Part shown: positions 9,621-22,288 of the stretch, in pieces
How the letters are laid out: every line of letters starts with the position of its first letter
Numbering within the stretch: position 1 is the stretch's first letter
Assembly (NCBI GenBank): GCA_002803225.1
Contig: NXFV01000763.1
Coordinates: 1-47,358 of the forward strand
Origin: Gamarada debralockiae
Taxonomy: Eukaryota; Ascomycota; Leotiomycetes; Helotiales; Hyphodiscaceae
Reading direction: 5' to 3'
DNA length: 47,358 bases
Made by a program: the position numbers and the translations under genes
Notes under the pieces: model-generated
The model's input: the letters and a program-made list of their open reading frames with translations, nothing else
Database searches by the model: none
Told to the model about the DNA's origin: nothing

Positions 9621-12201
9621 TTATTCCATACTCTCGAACCGTTCCTTAGCCTTGTCCCTTGTCTTATTCAGGAAATCCGCGTAAGTGCTCTTCGTCTGCC
9701 GCTGCGCTTCTTCAACTGCATCTCCAACCTTGCCTCCCTGTGCACCCAGTCCAACGCCTTGCGTGTACAGCTCTGTTGTGATTGCATCCGTCCTTCCTGT
9801 GCCTTGCGCACCTAATCCTTCTCCAGCAGTCCAACCCATCTTCCCTAACAATGCTGCACCTTTTGACTGAACAGGTGTGGCTTCAGCTTCTTTCTCTTTC
9901 GAAGATGTAGCCCCAGTATCCTTTGGCGGTCGGTTATGCTGCGCAGCAGGTTGTTTGGGTTGGTTAAAAGCATGACGACGTTCTTTAGCCCTGTCTCGGT
10001 ATGCAGAACCATCCGGGCCTGAATCTGTGGACTTGTTGAGTTTGGCCAATGTCCTGGTCACCAAATCTTCCTTCTTCATGTTATCGCGATGAAGCTGGCT
10101 CATGCGCTCATGCTTGTTGACTTCGGCCTCTGTTTTGAATTGGCGAGAACATAGGAGACAACACTTTCGATCTAGGTCGGCAAAGCTTTGGTTTATTGGC
10201 ACGTCCGATGCCCTGTCAAATTTGTTCTCGGTGTTTGAAGTTGCAGATTGCCCAGAGTTGTCCTCGTCATCTTTCGGTGGGAGGCCGTGTATTTCTGCAT
10301 GTCTGTTCGTCCAGAATTGGAGATGAGGCGCAACTACTTTCTTATTGCTAGCCAAACCATCTTTCTCAACTTTTCGTTTCTTCGCTTTCGGCTCTCCATC
10401 CTTTCCTGTAGTAACAAGACCTTCATTTGCGGCCGCCGCAGCTAACTTGGCATGATCGTTCTCCTTGCTCTTGATGGCCGAGACCTGGCTAGCCATAGCA
10501 GTGACAAGCTCGCTCACGAATGCTGCTTCATCCCAATACATGAGCTTGACGGCCGGATTTGACAATGGACTGAATGTAAATTTGGCAAATTCGGGACCGA
10601 ACTGATGGAGAACGGGAACGAATACCCCAGCGTGGATGTACGATATCATAACCGGCTTGGAGGATATGGTGAACTTGTCAGACGCTTTGTACTTGGTCAT
10701 TGCAGCTTGGGCATCCTCAACAGTACCGAATTCGGCGAATCCATATCTCCAGCTATCATTTGATTTTCTGTCTCGAACTAAGAGGACCCGGCGAAGAGAT
10801 CCTTCTTTAGCGCCAAGACTGGCATCGGAAGACGTGGATGTGATCTTCAGTTTCTTCGTCGCTTGAGTATCTGCTGGGGGTGTGCTAGGTTTAGTCTTAT
10901 AGAGCTTGCACACTCCTTTGGCTAAGAGTTCTTCGTTCACTCCTGGCTCAAGACCCCTAAGAAGGAGAAATTGCGACGCAGTGCCGTCAGGGGAGGCATC
11001 ACTGTCGCCAGTAGTTGCAAACCCCGAGAAAGCCGACATATTAGATTGGGCGACAACAATACCATTGGCAGTAGCACCTTCTTCTGTTAGCCTTCTGAAC
11101 CCCGCGCCGATGTGGGTGCTTACGGATTCTTGGTGCATTGCATCGGAAACACAACATTCTATGGGAGTAGTTCGCAAGGTAGCACTGTCCCTTTGTCAGT
11201 GGGAACAAATCGAAAGCAAGCCGTGGAGCATACCACTTCACACTTCCAGTCGTCTTCGCTCTTGCCAGGCTTGTCTCGATCATCTTTGTCACGACTAAAC
11301 GCGATCCGAACCTTGGTAGCTTCTGTCTCTTTGGATCGGCTCGGATCGTATGCGCCATAGAGTGAGATGTAAGGATAGTATTTTTCGAGAAATCGTCTCG
11401 CATCAGGAATACCCACGAACTGAGCAAAGGCAAATTGACGTGATTGACCTGCAGAACCCAACGTCAGGAAGGACCACATACAGCAATATAGATACTGTAC
11501 TCACCTGTCCGCTTATCCTTTATCAACCTGATTTCCTCTAAGCCCTCAACACGAAGACCATGCAGAAGTTCATTTGATATCTGTAAATGCGAATCAAGGC
11601 CAAGGTGGCCAATCCCTATGCTTAGCCAGAGTTCCAAGTATTTGTTCGATGAGCACTTAGGATAGAATTGGATTGGATCGCTGTGAGAAAGTCCACAAAG
11701 AAGTAGGAACGGGGGCGGCCAACGTCTTCCTGAGTCATCTCTAATGGGAGCCCCTCTAAAATAACATTTCGATTTGGAGGTGCGCCATAGTAGGGTGAGC
11801 GGCTACGGCTTCTATCGCGAGGTGGGGACTTATAGTCTTCTCTGTCGCGATCCGTATAGCGCCCTCTTCCTTCTCGTCGCGGTGATCTCGATCGTTCATA
11901 TCCATCGCGCTCAAGACTGTCTGGGTATGGGTCATCCCTTCGTCCCCGATCTGGATGTGCCGAGCTGTACATTTTATCACCGGCAGGTCCTCGTGGAGGT
12001 GTTCTTTGTGTTTCTTTAGACATCCAATATCAGCACATGCTCCAAGGTAACTTCCATCTCCAACTATCGATTACCGTTCCGCGAATTGTGGTAGCCATAG
12101 CCTTGGGACGTTGAGCTGTGGTAATAGTCGTCTTGGTAAGGCTGATCGTCGTACATATTCGAGTCATGACCAGAAGGTCTTACTGGGCGCATGCGATCCA
12201 T
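9621..12201 (-). CDS. RBM5/RBM10-like splicing factor (RRM, RanBP2 zinc finger, RRM, C2H2 finger, G-patch)
   Basis: Six exons (12201-12075, 12013-11724, 11580-11505, 11448-11234, 11184-11124, 11083-9621) give 743 aa in frame. An RS/RD-rich N-terminus (about 60-115) precedes RRM1 (about 122-225, 'NVILEGLPLEMTQED...RQFAFAQF'). A RanBP2-type zinc finger follows, W232-x-C234-x2-C237-x10-C248-x2-C251. A second RRM lies at about 285-395 ('FLLLRGLEPGVNEELLAKG'), a C2H2 finger at about 564-588, and a G-patch at about 663-705 ('GAALLGKMGWTAGEGLGAQG'). RBM5-family proteins act in early spliceosomes and alternative splicing in the nucleus. I see no OCRE domain. Start 12201 was preferred over the ATG at 12023 because the upstream exon joins in frame through a normal intron. 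Two introns are odd: a GTTGGC donor at 11723 and a 40-bp intron at 11123-11084. Confidence 0.9.
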
Positions 12202-12439
12202 TTTGATATGAGTGAGATGATTATTGACGTAGTTGAGGTGGTGTTGTGGGAAAAGTCATGGAGGAGACGGGCGCGCTTTTCTGGCGTCGCTTGGGGCCAA
12301 TCACGTCTCGGCAGTGGAGAACAATAATGCGGCTTCCAAAGCCCATTTCAACATCATCGGATTTTATGATAGAACAGAAAATTTGTCTTTCCTCGAGCGA
12401 CATCTTCAACTTCAACCCTACAGATCATAGCCGATTGCA
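12202..12439. promoter_or_regulatory. 238-bp divergent promoter region between the RBM5-like and MoaE genes
   Basis: The two start codons face away from each other with only 238 bp between them, so both promoters and both 5' leaders must lie here. No TATA box or named operator is evident. Confidence 0.6.
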
Positions 12440-13086
12440 ATGGCAAAAGAATTACAGGAAGAAGATTGCTATGTGGCTTTGACTCACGACCATCTCGATG
12501 CGAAAGCAATGATGGACCGCGTCAGAAGCCCAAAAGCTGGAGCAATCGTTCTATTTGCAGGTAAAGGAACTAAATTCCAGATCTTGACTTCTACTAACAT
12601 CCTAGAGGCACAACTCGCGACAATTTCGGTGGAAAGCCAGTGAAAGAGCTTCAATATACTTCCTACGAACCGCGTGCTCTTCAAACCATGCTCTCAATAT
12701 GCAAGAATATACACAAGAAACATTTTCTAACATCAATTGCGATGATTCATAGACTGGGAATTGTTCCTATCGGCGAGGAAAGCATCGTGATTACAGTATC
12801 GTCTCCTCATCGTCAAGCAGCATGGAGAGCTGGCGAGGAAGCCCTGGAGGAATGCAAGGAGAAAGTTGAAGTGTGGAAGAAGGAAGAGTTTGGTGGTGAG
12901 GAAGGAGGTGTATGGAGAGCGAATCGAGATGGTGCTGCAGGTGTTAGAATCGACCAGGAGGAGAAGGAAGATCAGCCAGCACCCGGACCTCACGGGCCAA
13001 TTCTTCGTCCAAACAGAACTGGAGAACGAGGCCATGGACCAGTTGTACGCACGGGAACCTTTGGTGTCGAAGAAAAGGATCAATGA
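12440..13086 (+). CDS. cnxH: molybdopterin synthase catalytic (large) subunit, MoaE/MOCS2B family
   Basis: Two exons (12440-12560 and 12608-13086) give 199 aa. The splice was set by the family motif 'AGTTRDNFGGKPV', which needs the acceptor at 12607. Other clear blocks are 'LQYTSYEPRA', 'IHRLGIVPIGEESIVITVSSPHR', 'AAWRAGEEALEECKEKVEVWKKEEF' (with the active-site Lys region) and 'VWRANRDG'. The enzyme converts precursor Z (cPMP) to molybdopterin using sulfur from the small subunit. Molybdenum cofactor then serves nitrate reductase and related enzymes. Compared with bacterial MoaE (about 150 aa) there is an extra C-terminal tail of about 45 residues rich in Gly, Pro, Arg and Glu. The gene symbol is by analogy with Aspergillus cnxH. 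Confidence 0.92.
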
Positions 13087-14104
13087 GTTAATCTTACATC
13101 TGGACGTTTCAAGGTCCCAATATACTGCAATAGAAAGTCATATTTCCAGGCATCGACAAGCTCAATCACTCGACCCGTTTTGACGTTCTGGATCTGTGGT
13201 GGGGCTTTGCGGATTCTGCAACTTAGGAAACGCAATTTCTTTGTGGCTAATCAGTCCTCGACTTTACACCACTGAGAATGCCGTGGGCTGATGAGTTATT
13301 TGAATGCTCAGGAGGTACCTGCCCGATGATCTAGGAAGAGCGTAGTCGGAGAATCGGAGTGAAGGTTCGTCGTGCGAGCAATGGGGCAGGCGAAGATGGG
13401 AACAATCACATTGACAATAAGGTGCCAACCATGAAGCTGATGTGTTGCATCAAAGGCTTTCAAGGCAGTACCCGATCTACTGGAACCTCCTTTCATTGGA
13501 AAGGCTTCATTGAGCTGTGTATTGACAATATTTAACCGGCATAACACCCTGCTTCTTCATAACAAGGCAAGAGATTTTTTGAGTTTCTTTTCATGCTCTA
13601 ATTCGCCAAATTCAAACTGCAAGCCACTAACGGTTGGCAAGGCGGGGAAGCCAGAGAATGAATGCAAGATCCTTAGGTCTCGCACCCATCAGAAATAGCG
13701 ACACTACTAGTCCTAAAAGGATTTTAGAGATTGTCGCGCGCAAGACCGCAATCCGAACGACGATAGGATAACAGCATGCCAATCCTTGTATGGTCACTAA
13801 ATCGAGACTCTTGATTTAGTGACTCACGTTGCTTCTGCCTGTCCACGTCTCACATACGAGTGTTAACGGCTTCTTGCATATTATTAGCTACTTACCTCTG
13901 CTACCCTGGTCTCTGTTCAATGTTCCTTCCACATGGATGCGCACTCTTCGAAACGATTCCACCATTTGCTCATCCTATTATTAGTGCTGTTCCTGTTAAC
14001 ATGTCTTCTGGCTGTGGAAAGTCTTCTTTCAAACCTACCCTCAGAGATAGCCAATTTTGAGAGAACGAGTCTGCATAGAATTGAACGTCTGAAGGGCGTT
14101 GGCA
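13087..14104. other. intergenic region
   Basis: No gene could be supported. A 66-codon frame at 13860-14060 starts with GTG and has no recognised feature. Confidence 0.4.
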
Positions 14105-14392
14105 ATGACAGACTTAAAAGCCCTTTATCTGGCAGACTTGTGCTCTTTTCTTGGTTATGAGAAAAACAGCCCACCTCGCGATTCGAAGAAGCTATTGACT
14201 GAACTTTACTCATATTTGGAAGAGTATGAGGCCAGTGTCACTGCAATACCACCTTGCTAAACAGTCGATATACAAAAAGTCGAGCAATGTGCTTTCAACT
14301 TCCTCGAAGACGGTCGAGGGGACCATTTCTGGTCACCTAATTCTGGAAGCAGGCTTAAATGGCCAGAAGACCAATCGACGTAAGTATTTGCT
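14105..14392 (+). pseudogene. broken coding fragment of unknown family
   Basis: From ATG 14105 the frame reads a protein-like stretch ('MTDLKALYLADLCSFLGYEK', then a Glu/Tyr-rich helix 'LLTELYSYLEEYEASVTA'). It hits an in-frame TAA near 14258, and the same frame continues with 'VDIQKVEQCAFNFLEDGRGD' and 'FWSPNSGSRLKWPEDQST' up to a good donor (GTAAGT, about 14381). An intron with a TACTAAC branch site follows. Protein-like sequence on both sides of one stop suggests a decayed gene. It may be the 5' part of the decayed copy that begins near 14.8 kb, but no matching segment was found upstream of the intact paralogue. Confidence 0.4.
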
Positions 14393-14789
14393 GCTTTTTG
14401 CTTACTAACTCTTGATTCACACTGTTGGAATGAGTAATCAGTGGCTCTGGTTTTAGGCAGATAGTCAGTATCCCTGGTTATCTGTGTTGCCAGCTGAGTC
14501 ACATGGCATCACATGACTCACAGTTCACTTGATCAGTGTGACGTGTTCTATGAATCATAGAGGGATTTCTGTCCATAAAGTACAGACTACTGTACTTTGT
14601 TTGTTTGTTAGTATCTCCAGTATCTTTACAGCCTTAATAATCCAACCACATTCTTCATACTTTTCGTCTATCACGTGACCATATTGCAAGACACACCACA
14701 CAGTATCATTCTAGCAGTTGCTCATATTTTTCCGACTCCAATTATCAGAAAGGAAAGCGAGGCGAGAAGGCCGAGGGGCTTGACAATGT

Positions 14790-17700
14790 TGAAAGGAACA
14801 CGAAATCAAAGGAAAAGAAGATCCCGAAAAGACCTAGATCACCTTCCCCTCCTCTCAGTTTAAGACCAAACAGTCCTTTTCCCTTATTATAGTTGAATAA
14901 CTGACTGATATTAGGAAGATGACAGCGACATTGTTGACAATGGCGAACTAGGGGTAGATCCGAAGTATAGCCTTGCCCCATGACTGGACGTGCCCGGAGG
15001 ATTCACTAAACGATGTACTTGATACTTGACATCGATTAGTTCTCTAGACGAGGATAGATTTTTAACAGAACTCACTGTCAAATGAAAACGGTACGCTCTC
15101 CACGGACCGCCAAAATTATTCAATTGATCTAACTACTGATGGAGGCGGAATATGCTTTTCCACCTTCAGCAGATCGTCGTTGCAACTATTCATGCACGAG
15201 CATGACTTCTACTTCTCCTTACATCTGGAAGAGATAGCCTTTCGCGACCTTATCGATCAGTTGAGAAAACGCACTAGCTTGCATCGGGAATTACCGGATT
15301 GCAGTACAAGAAGTTCAAAATCGAGTTGAAGAGCGAATGGAGTATTACACGAAACCCTTTGGCAGGGATTGCTTCCTCGACTGCGAACTTGATGGGACAG
15401 CAAAGAAGACAATGCGTTTTGAATAATTCTGGGATATTCGCTAGGATTATTGGAGCGGAAATATCTACATTGTTCCCGACTGGTCAGCTTAAGGAGAAAA
15501 AGAGGAAGAACCGGCTTGGAAACTGTCACCGCCGAAATCTCCTGTCCTCTTTCCGAACCTCTTGCGAGACGACCCTCACGTTCCATGCTCGAATGGGGCG
15601 TCAATCGTTGAGTCGGCTCGAGAAATTACTCCACATCAAGCCGCAGTAGGTCATGGATCAATGGCCGCCTCTGCTCTGGGAGTTGAAATTGCCTATCAAC
15701 AAGGCGAAAATAACAGAGAGCATGCTCTACGTATTGAGGAAGTTGAGGCACAAACCACGGCGGAAACATCCAAAGTTCAGATCGCTAATTTCACAAAACA
15801 AGAAACTTCCTATGCCAACCAGATGCGGCGATTGGTTGCAATCTTGCGTCCAACGAACTCACATCGCCCACGACCACAGCAGGGGACATAATCGAGGTTG
15901 ACACCTCATATCGAGATATAACACCCCAAATCGATCTCATTTCTCCAGATCTTTCACGAACACCGACACCATCATTGCAAGCAGAAGGCATTGCAGCCGA
16001 TGAAGATTGCACACCAGAAATAGCGCACCGAAGCGAAAAATACTCATCTTGCCTCTCTCGGTCCATCGCCCCCAAAGTCTAAATGAGATCCCGTACGCAA
16101 AAAATCTCTGCACTCAGGTCAACAGTGAACGAAGTGGGAATTCAGCCGGGGACACTGGGGCGAATACCCTACATAATTATGATTGCAGCACTACCAAACA
16201 TGTTACGCCACTCTCCGCCGACGAGCCTAATGCTATCAACTCAACCCCTTCACATCAACCCCAGTCCGACCAAATACATTCTACTGCTCTATTAATCCAA
16301 ACGGCTGCAGCCGCTCATTCACCTGGAGCAAGATCAAAGACTGCACCAGAGACTATGCCCAAGCCGCCTCTCAATCATCCAACCCCTCATCACCAAATTC
16401 ACCTTCAGCTCTTCCGCTGTTTCACATGATACTCGTGCGCAGTACGAAAAAGACCTTGAGGAATTTCGTAGAAAGCGTGAGGCTGCGGATAACTGTCACC
16501 CGACACAAACGATCCAGTCATCGCCACAGGGGCCACCATTTCCATCGACCAAGGCGGGTTTCCGGTTTCAGATTTCCCAACCAATATTCAACAGCAAGAG
16601 GCACATACTCTCTGCAAACACTGTGGGTCAGCCTCTGCTCTCCCGTCGCCCCGTACACTCCGACATTGCATAATTCTCAAGCGGTCCATGGGATGCAGCG
16701 GATGAACAATCCCAATAGTGTAGTCTTGGCATCTCCTGCGTTCCAGATCAACACCTTTCCTCAAATAGTTGGACCAGCGATGATGGATACTACGAGTATA
16801 TCACCTCAAAGCCATCGCATTCTCATTCCGTGTCAAACAACATTCTCGCCAATCAACGCACCTTAAATGCTCCCGCCAACTGCTACGGCACACCAAACCA
16901 AACTCTTGATTATCCTCCAGGTCATTCGTGCCCGCGAGAACAAAGGAACTGAGACCATCGTGTACCAAATCCAAACTTTCATGGTGCTTATCAACAACAC
17001 TCCGAAAATTTCGTTACGACTCCAGCTCCTCCGAATCATCCATTTCAGAGGATTCCTAACCTTCAATCAATCCCACCAGGGGCATAACGATATGAAATCT
17101 CCCCCAATACCTCATTCGGATAAGATCAACATTTCTATGTTCTGCAGTCTACCCCAATTCCACAGTGCTTTCGTCCACAGCCTCAAAGCCAACCAGAGTG
17201 GAATATACCCGACCTGGTCCAGCACCCCAAGATCACCTTGCTAGCAATCAAGCAATCCCGAAAGCAAACCAGAACGAACTTCAACGAAGCCAACACCCTC
17301 GAAATGGAAATTTGCAAACCAGAATGACAAAATGCCACCCCCACCTTTCAAGCGCCCTACAACACCGCCTTGCCAGTTTTTGAATCCACAAAATACTTCA
17401 AGCCCAACCTTCACACCGATTGAGTCCAACCGGGAACCACATTCTCCAACCATCGGAATCAACCAACCGGCGCGAGTTAGAGAAGCTCCTTCAACTCCAC
17501 ACGGCCCAGCAGAACGAGCTCTCGCCCCACCAGGCAGTCCTCCGATCTTGCATCAAGTCCAGACAAGTCCTTGAGATGACACTCTCCCCTCCACACCGCA
17601 ATCTTCGCCTCGAGTGCTTAGGAAAATATCTCCTGCGAGAGGTCAGGGAATATCAAGGGCTGCAGCTCAAGGCTTTCCGCCCGCAAAAGATCCTGCGACG

Positions 17701-18240
17701 CCATCACGGACTCCATCACCGGTTCAACTTCCAACCTGTGCAAGAAGAGCCTCGCCTAAAACTCGAACTCATTCTACAGAAAGCGGACAAGTCTCTCGAT
17801 TACGATGACCCTCTGCCATTAAAAGATCTCAGAGACTCGAGCCTCACCAAATTCTTTGAGATCTACGCGGACCATTCTGGGGTTCCTCTGTCATCAATGA
17901 CGGCTGACTTTCCGCGTATCTTTTGGAGATAATCAGGATTTCGTGGTGAGGAGATATAAAGGCGAGAAGGCATGTGAGAAGTTCAACAAGCGGTTACGCA
18001 ACCTCTTGCAGTTTGAGCGGAAGGATAACCCCGACGAGACAGAATTGGAAGTAGTGGTTAAAGGTTGGGGAATTTGGGCAAAGCCAGGACGAGTGGGAAT
18101 GACATTCTCTGAACAAAATTATGCTACGTTTATTTTGTCTATTGATGATTATCGGGACTTCAGGAGCCCGACGAAGAGAGCTCAAGCGTTGCAATTCAGA
18201 CAGCAAGGAGCGGCGACAAATTCGCATTGTATTCAACTTG
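14790..18240 (+). pseudogene. decayed paralogue of the 19.8-22.3 kb gene
   Basis: Pieces in several frames match the intact paralogue in order. The basic N-terminal stretch 'KEKKIPKRPRSPSPP' (about 14810) matches 'AEIKKRPRPPKTK'. 'LQLFMHEHDFYFSLHLEEIA' (15183-15240) matches 'LQRILHSKNIYFSTKLQKEM'. 'RVEERMEYYTKPFGRDCF' (about 15320) matches 'RVRERMVELTANFGDRRF'. It is followed by 'FWDIR' against 'FWDSR', and by 'SPVLFPNL' against 'SPVVFPNL'. A Pro/Ser-rich linker of about 2 kb ends in 'SSLTKFFEIYADHSGVPLSS' (about 17842-17900), matching 'PQFFTLFAAKSGISPSS', then 'QDFVVRRYKGEK' (17937 on). In-frame TAA and TAG near 15421 and 15436 and a frame change near 17900 show it is not functional. The linker is longer than in the intact copy. 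Confidence 0.65.
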
Positions 18241-19806
18241 GTGTATGTTCGTTTAATGTGAGCCCACTATTGAACATATCTATTCCATTTCTGAGTTTAA
18301 CTGCATGGGGAAGACTCATAAAAGTCTCCCCGAGGTCTATTAGAAATTTAGAATCTGCGTCACGTATTCCGCATGCAACTTTAGGAACGGAGATTCAGTC
18401 ACGATGGTTCTAACATGGCATCAGACTGCATCAGACACTACGAAATGTACTTCGATGTAATACGAATAGATTCAGCGGCGTCTGACAATTGTCAACTAAT
18501 GGTAGCAATTGTTCAAGCAGGCTCGACGTGGGTGCCTCTGATCCTGATGCCTTGTGGGTGACATTGATCTCAAGGATCTAGGCTGTAAACCCTTGACTTA
18601 GATGGAACAATTATTACAAAGACTGGTCGAATCTGGAAGGGTGTGACTATCATACGCGTCTATTGCGGTAATTGCCTGGGCAGAATAGGAGGAAACTAGC
18701 GCCGGCTTAAACCCAGTTGGGTTTCAATTTCGCTTGTCAAGCTTCATCTTCAACTGTACTTTCCTTGCCGTGAACCATTTAGAAAATTCGCGATTACGAG
18801 AATAAAGCACAATATTTCCTGGCCTCCAATAGCATGATAAGTGCACTGACAATTCGTAATTGTCTAAATGAAATTTACCGATTGAATTAAAGTCGGGTTT
18901 GCACGGATGTACACAGGTGACGACCGGTGAAGAAGTAGTCTCCTTAGCTCCCAGCCACCTATTTTCTACCCCGCTCTTCACTAATTGTCGCTGACCATTG
19001 TTGCAAGAGTTCAAGAATCAGAACGAGAGCTACCAGTCTTGTTGATTGGACTTCAGGATTCGACGGTGGAACGTGAGTGGACCGCTCACTTTCCTGCAGA
19101 AGAATCCAAATCCAGAAAGAGCCTTTTTTTACGAAAGTAATGTACGGCTCGGAATGGTAATCATCGACTGGTCTGGAGGAGTCCCGGTAGGCCACCAAAA
19201 ACGATTCTCGGGAGGGGTTTCCAGAAGGGGAGCCGGAAGGGGAAAGCTGGAAAGAACTCACTGCAACACAGAAATTGGACAACGCCCGACTCATATGGTC
19301 CGATCCTTGACTAGTGTTAGTTGGCCACGTTCGTACACCTATAATCAAGCTTCTTAACAACAGGGTTCCTGCTTCTAGCTTTTACTGACATGTGGTTAAG
19401 GCTACACACGGCAATAAGCCGCACATCGAAATTTGATATTGCTTTGAGTTGTCCATACAAGTGAGTCGAGGGCGTCTTATGCAGCTATCTCGTAGTAGAT
19501 TCCAAATAAGATGTCTGCGAGTGGCGCCTATGTCTTGGGGATCGTTGGCAGGCATTCACCCGTACCCTGTCAGCGAACCTGGCCTTTTGTCTCACATTTA
19601 TACCCCGCCATGCAGTTTATCACACCGGTTCGACGGCTGCTCCAGGTTTACGAAGGCTTATCTTCTGCCCAAAGGATTGACAGATAGTGACCCGCGAGTA
19701 GAGCCGCCTCACAGGACCTTGAGGCACAACCTTGATTTGAGAGTTGATTCTGACTTTCCCTTTCATTTTCTTCCAACTGCATTGTTATACCTTTTATGCC
19801 GACACA
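18241..19806. other. intergenic region between the two paralogues
   Basis: About 1.5 kb without a supportable gene. Open frames are short, start with non-ATG codons and lack recognisable motifs. It should hold the promoter of the 19.8-kb gene. Confidence 0.4.
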
Positions 19807-22288
19807 ATGAGAATGCAGAGACGAGGGAAAGCAAGCACTCCGAAACGTAACAGCAGGGCAAAATCAGGGACAATGGCTGAGATTAAGAAACGCCCAAGAC
19901 CTCCGAAAACCAAGTCAAGATCTCGACTAGAAATGGATGATACCGACACAGATTCGTGGTCTTTGGATCTGAACCAAGACGGACCAAAGAAATGGGAGGA
20001 AGCTCCCAAAAGAATTTCTGCCTCCGATGGTCGTACATATATAAAGAACCTACAACCTCAACCAATCCCACCAAATAGTACAGAGCTAATAGTTGAATGG
20101 CTTTGCAAGGTATCTCAACCCGTTCCAAAGAGTTGAACTCCGCTGAATAATTTGTGAGCCCCAGGGCCAAGAGGGAACCGTTTGGCCAGATTTTGCCGAC
20201 AAAATTTTGCAAAGAATCTTGCACAGCAAAAATATCTATTTTTCTACCAAATTGCAGAAAGAGATGGTTCGAGATATCGCCAAGCGGCTCGCAGAAGAAA
20301 TTGAGATAGAAATTACCGACGAGCAGCAACGTGCAGAACTCGAAACCCGGGTTCGCGAGAGAATGGTGGAACTTACCGCCAACTTCGGGGACCGGCGCTT
20401 CATTGTCTTCGAAGAAAATGGACGACCGATAAAGACAGAACGTTTCAAAAAGTTTTGGGATAGCCGCCTTGAACATGTGAGTATCCTATCAAACCTATCT
20501 GCGGATCGTGCTGCGTAGCGTGATCTGCATCTGGATGTCACCTGCTCTATCTTGCCCTCTCCTACTTGAGACTTCCGTACTGATAGTTTGTAGTGGAAAG
20601 GGCCTGTTTACGACTCTCCCTATTCTTCCGATACTTCCGATGCTTCAAAACCAAAGAAAAGACGAAAGAGAAGAGTGCCAAAACCTCAGAAGCCTCAATC
20701 ACCAGTGGTGTTTCCAAATCTAGGCGACGAACATAGGGAGATGAAGTCGATGTCGGAGCTCGCGGAGTTTGCAGAGAATGCTCTGGGTGTTTGTGCCCTA
20801 CGAGAAGGCAGAGTAGCTGATAGTGCGCTCTTGGGGGATACTGTGGTATGGTAGAATGTCTGAATTGTTGCCCGACTTCTGGCTAATCTTTTTCAACCAC
20901 AGAACCAATTGGAAGGCGCAAACGGCTTCGTACACTCAAACAGACCTGCAAGATATTTGCCACTGTTCGTTGAAGATCGCAGTTTCGACGACGAAATATC
21001 GCTTCCTATGAATGAGTCTTACATTTTAACAGAAGCGCTAGAACTGCTTCTGCCCTACGAAATGGAAAATCAAATCCTACCCGAGGAAGATAGCACCGCT
21101 GGTGGGACTTCGAACTCCCGTGCGGAAATGACACCGACACCACCAAGCGAGCAATCGCTATCTTCGCCTGAGCCTTTTAACTCGCAAATGTTTCCAGAGG
21201 ACATGGACACTCAGTTTACAAGATATCATGAGCATTCCAGGAGTCAAAGTGCCTCCATCGAGGGAATAGACTCTACTCCGGCCACTTCAATCAGCCCAGA
21301 GCACCCAATTTCCAGTGCGGTGAATGAAGTGCAACCAACTCACGGCATTTCCTCCCCTGTTCCTCGAGCACCCGTGCCAGCTTCTGATCCTAACTCGACA
21401 GACCCTAGCGAACCTTTCAAGAATATTCTTCATTTGGATGCTGATCAGACCACTGGCTTTCCAATTCAAAGATCCAAGTCTCCTGTGGCGTCTTCGGGTG
21501 GCCCTGCTGCGACTCCGTCAAGCCCAGTTCCTCAGTCTGACGAGACATCCTCACTTCCACCTCACATACCACAAACACACTTGTCTCCTACCATCAGCCC
21601 ACCAAAGCTACAAACCAACAAGGAAGAGACCCAATCTTTAGCCCCGAAAATTCCGGATTTATGTCTACCGGACAGCTCTGCATCCCCGCTTGCGGAAAGA
21701 GACGAGCCACGAGTATCTTCAACTCAGCCAGTAAGTTCGTCACCGACTCAGAAGCCAGCTCCTCCGTCTCGAAGTCCTTCCCCAATACAAATCTCCAACG
21801 AAAATCGAAGACGTCCATACAGCTTGGTTCCAATACACATGCGATATGACCCCGAACTCACTACCCCAATCAAGCTCTCATCAGACACCTGTCTCGAACC
21901 CCGCTCTTCCTCGTCTGCGACGGTTTCCGATATATCTGTCGAGAGGCTTGTCCTAATTTTCCAAAAACCGGACCTAGAATACGCTTTTGAAACTGAGAAC
22001 ATGGTCCCATTCTCAGTCCTCGAAAAATCAAACGGCCCTCAGTTCTTCACCCTCTTCGCGGCCAAGTCAGGCATATCCCCTTCATCGTTGACACAACTCA
22101 CGTTTTCTGTATCGTTCGGCAACAGGCAGAGTTTCGTCGCGGAGAGATATGGGAGCAAGGAAAAATGGGAACAGATGAGAGAAAACTTGAATAATATTTA
22201 TGAAAGGGAATTGAAGAAGAATCGGAAGAAGGTGTCACGGAAGACAGTGTTTCAGATTTGGGTTGAGATTGGGAACACGAAGGACTGA
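19807..22288 (+). CDS. protein of unknown family, 750 aa, intact member of a tandem paralogue pair
   Basis: Four exons (19807-20109, 20165-20476, 20594-20845, 20903-22288), all joined in phase 0 with normal donors and acceptors. The N-terminus is strongly basic and could be a nuclear signal ('KKRPRPPKTKSRSR', about residues 24-37). A globular helical part follows (about 70-205: 'KILQRILHSKNIYFSTKLQK', 'RVRERMVELTANFGDRRFIV'). Then comes a second basic patch ('KPKKRRKRRVPKP', about 222-234), a disordered Pro/Ser/Thr-rich linker (about 350-600) and a C-terminal globular domain (about 640-750: 'FFTLFAAKSGISPSSLTQLT', 'FVAERYGSKEKWEQMREN', 'FQIWVEIGNTKD'). The same N- and C-terminal blocks recur in the decayed copy upstream, marking them as the conserved domains. 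I do not recognise the family; a nuclear role is inference from the basic patches. Confidence 0.8.

Noticed and set aside
9954..11298. Several plus-strand frames over the splicing-factor gene
   Set aside because: Antisense to a gene with clear domains.
18724..19360. Minus-strand frames of 96 and 133 codons between the paralogues
   Set aside because: They overlap each other in different frames, start with uncertain codons and show no motif.
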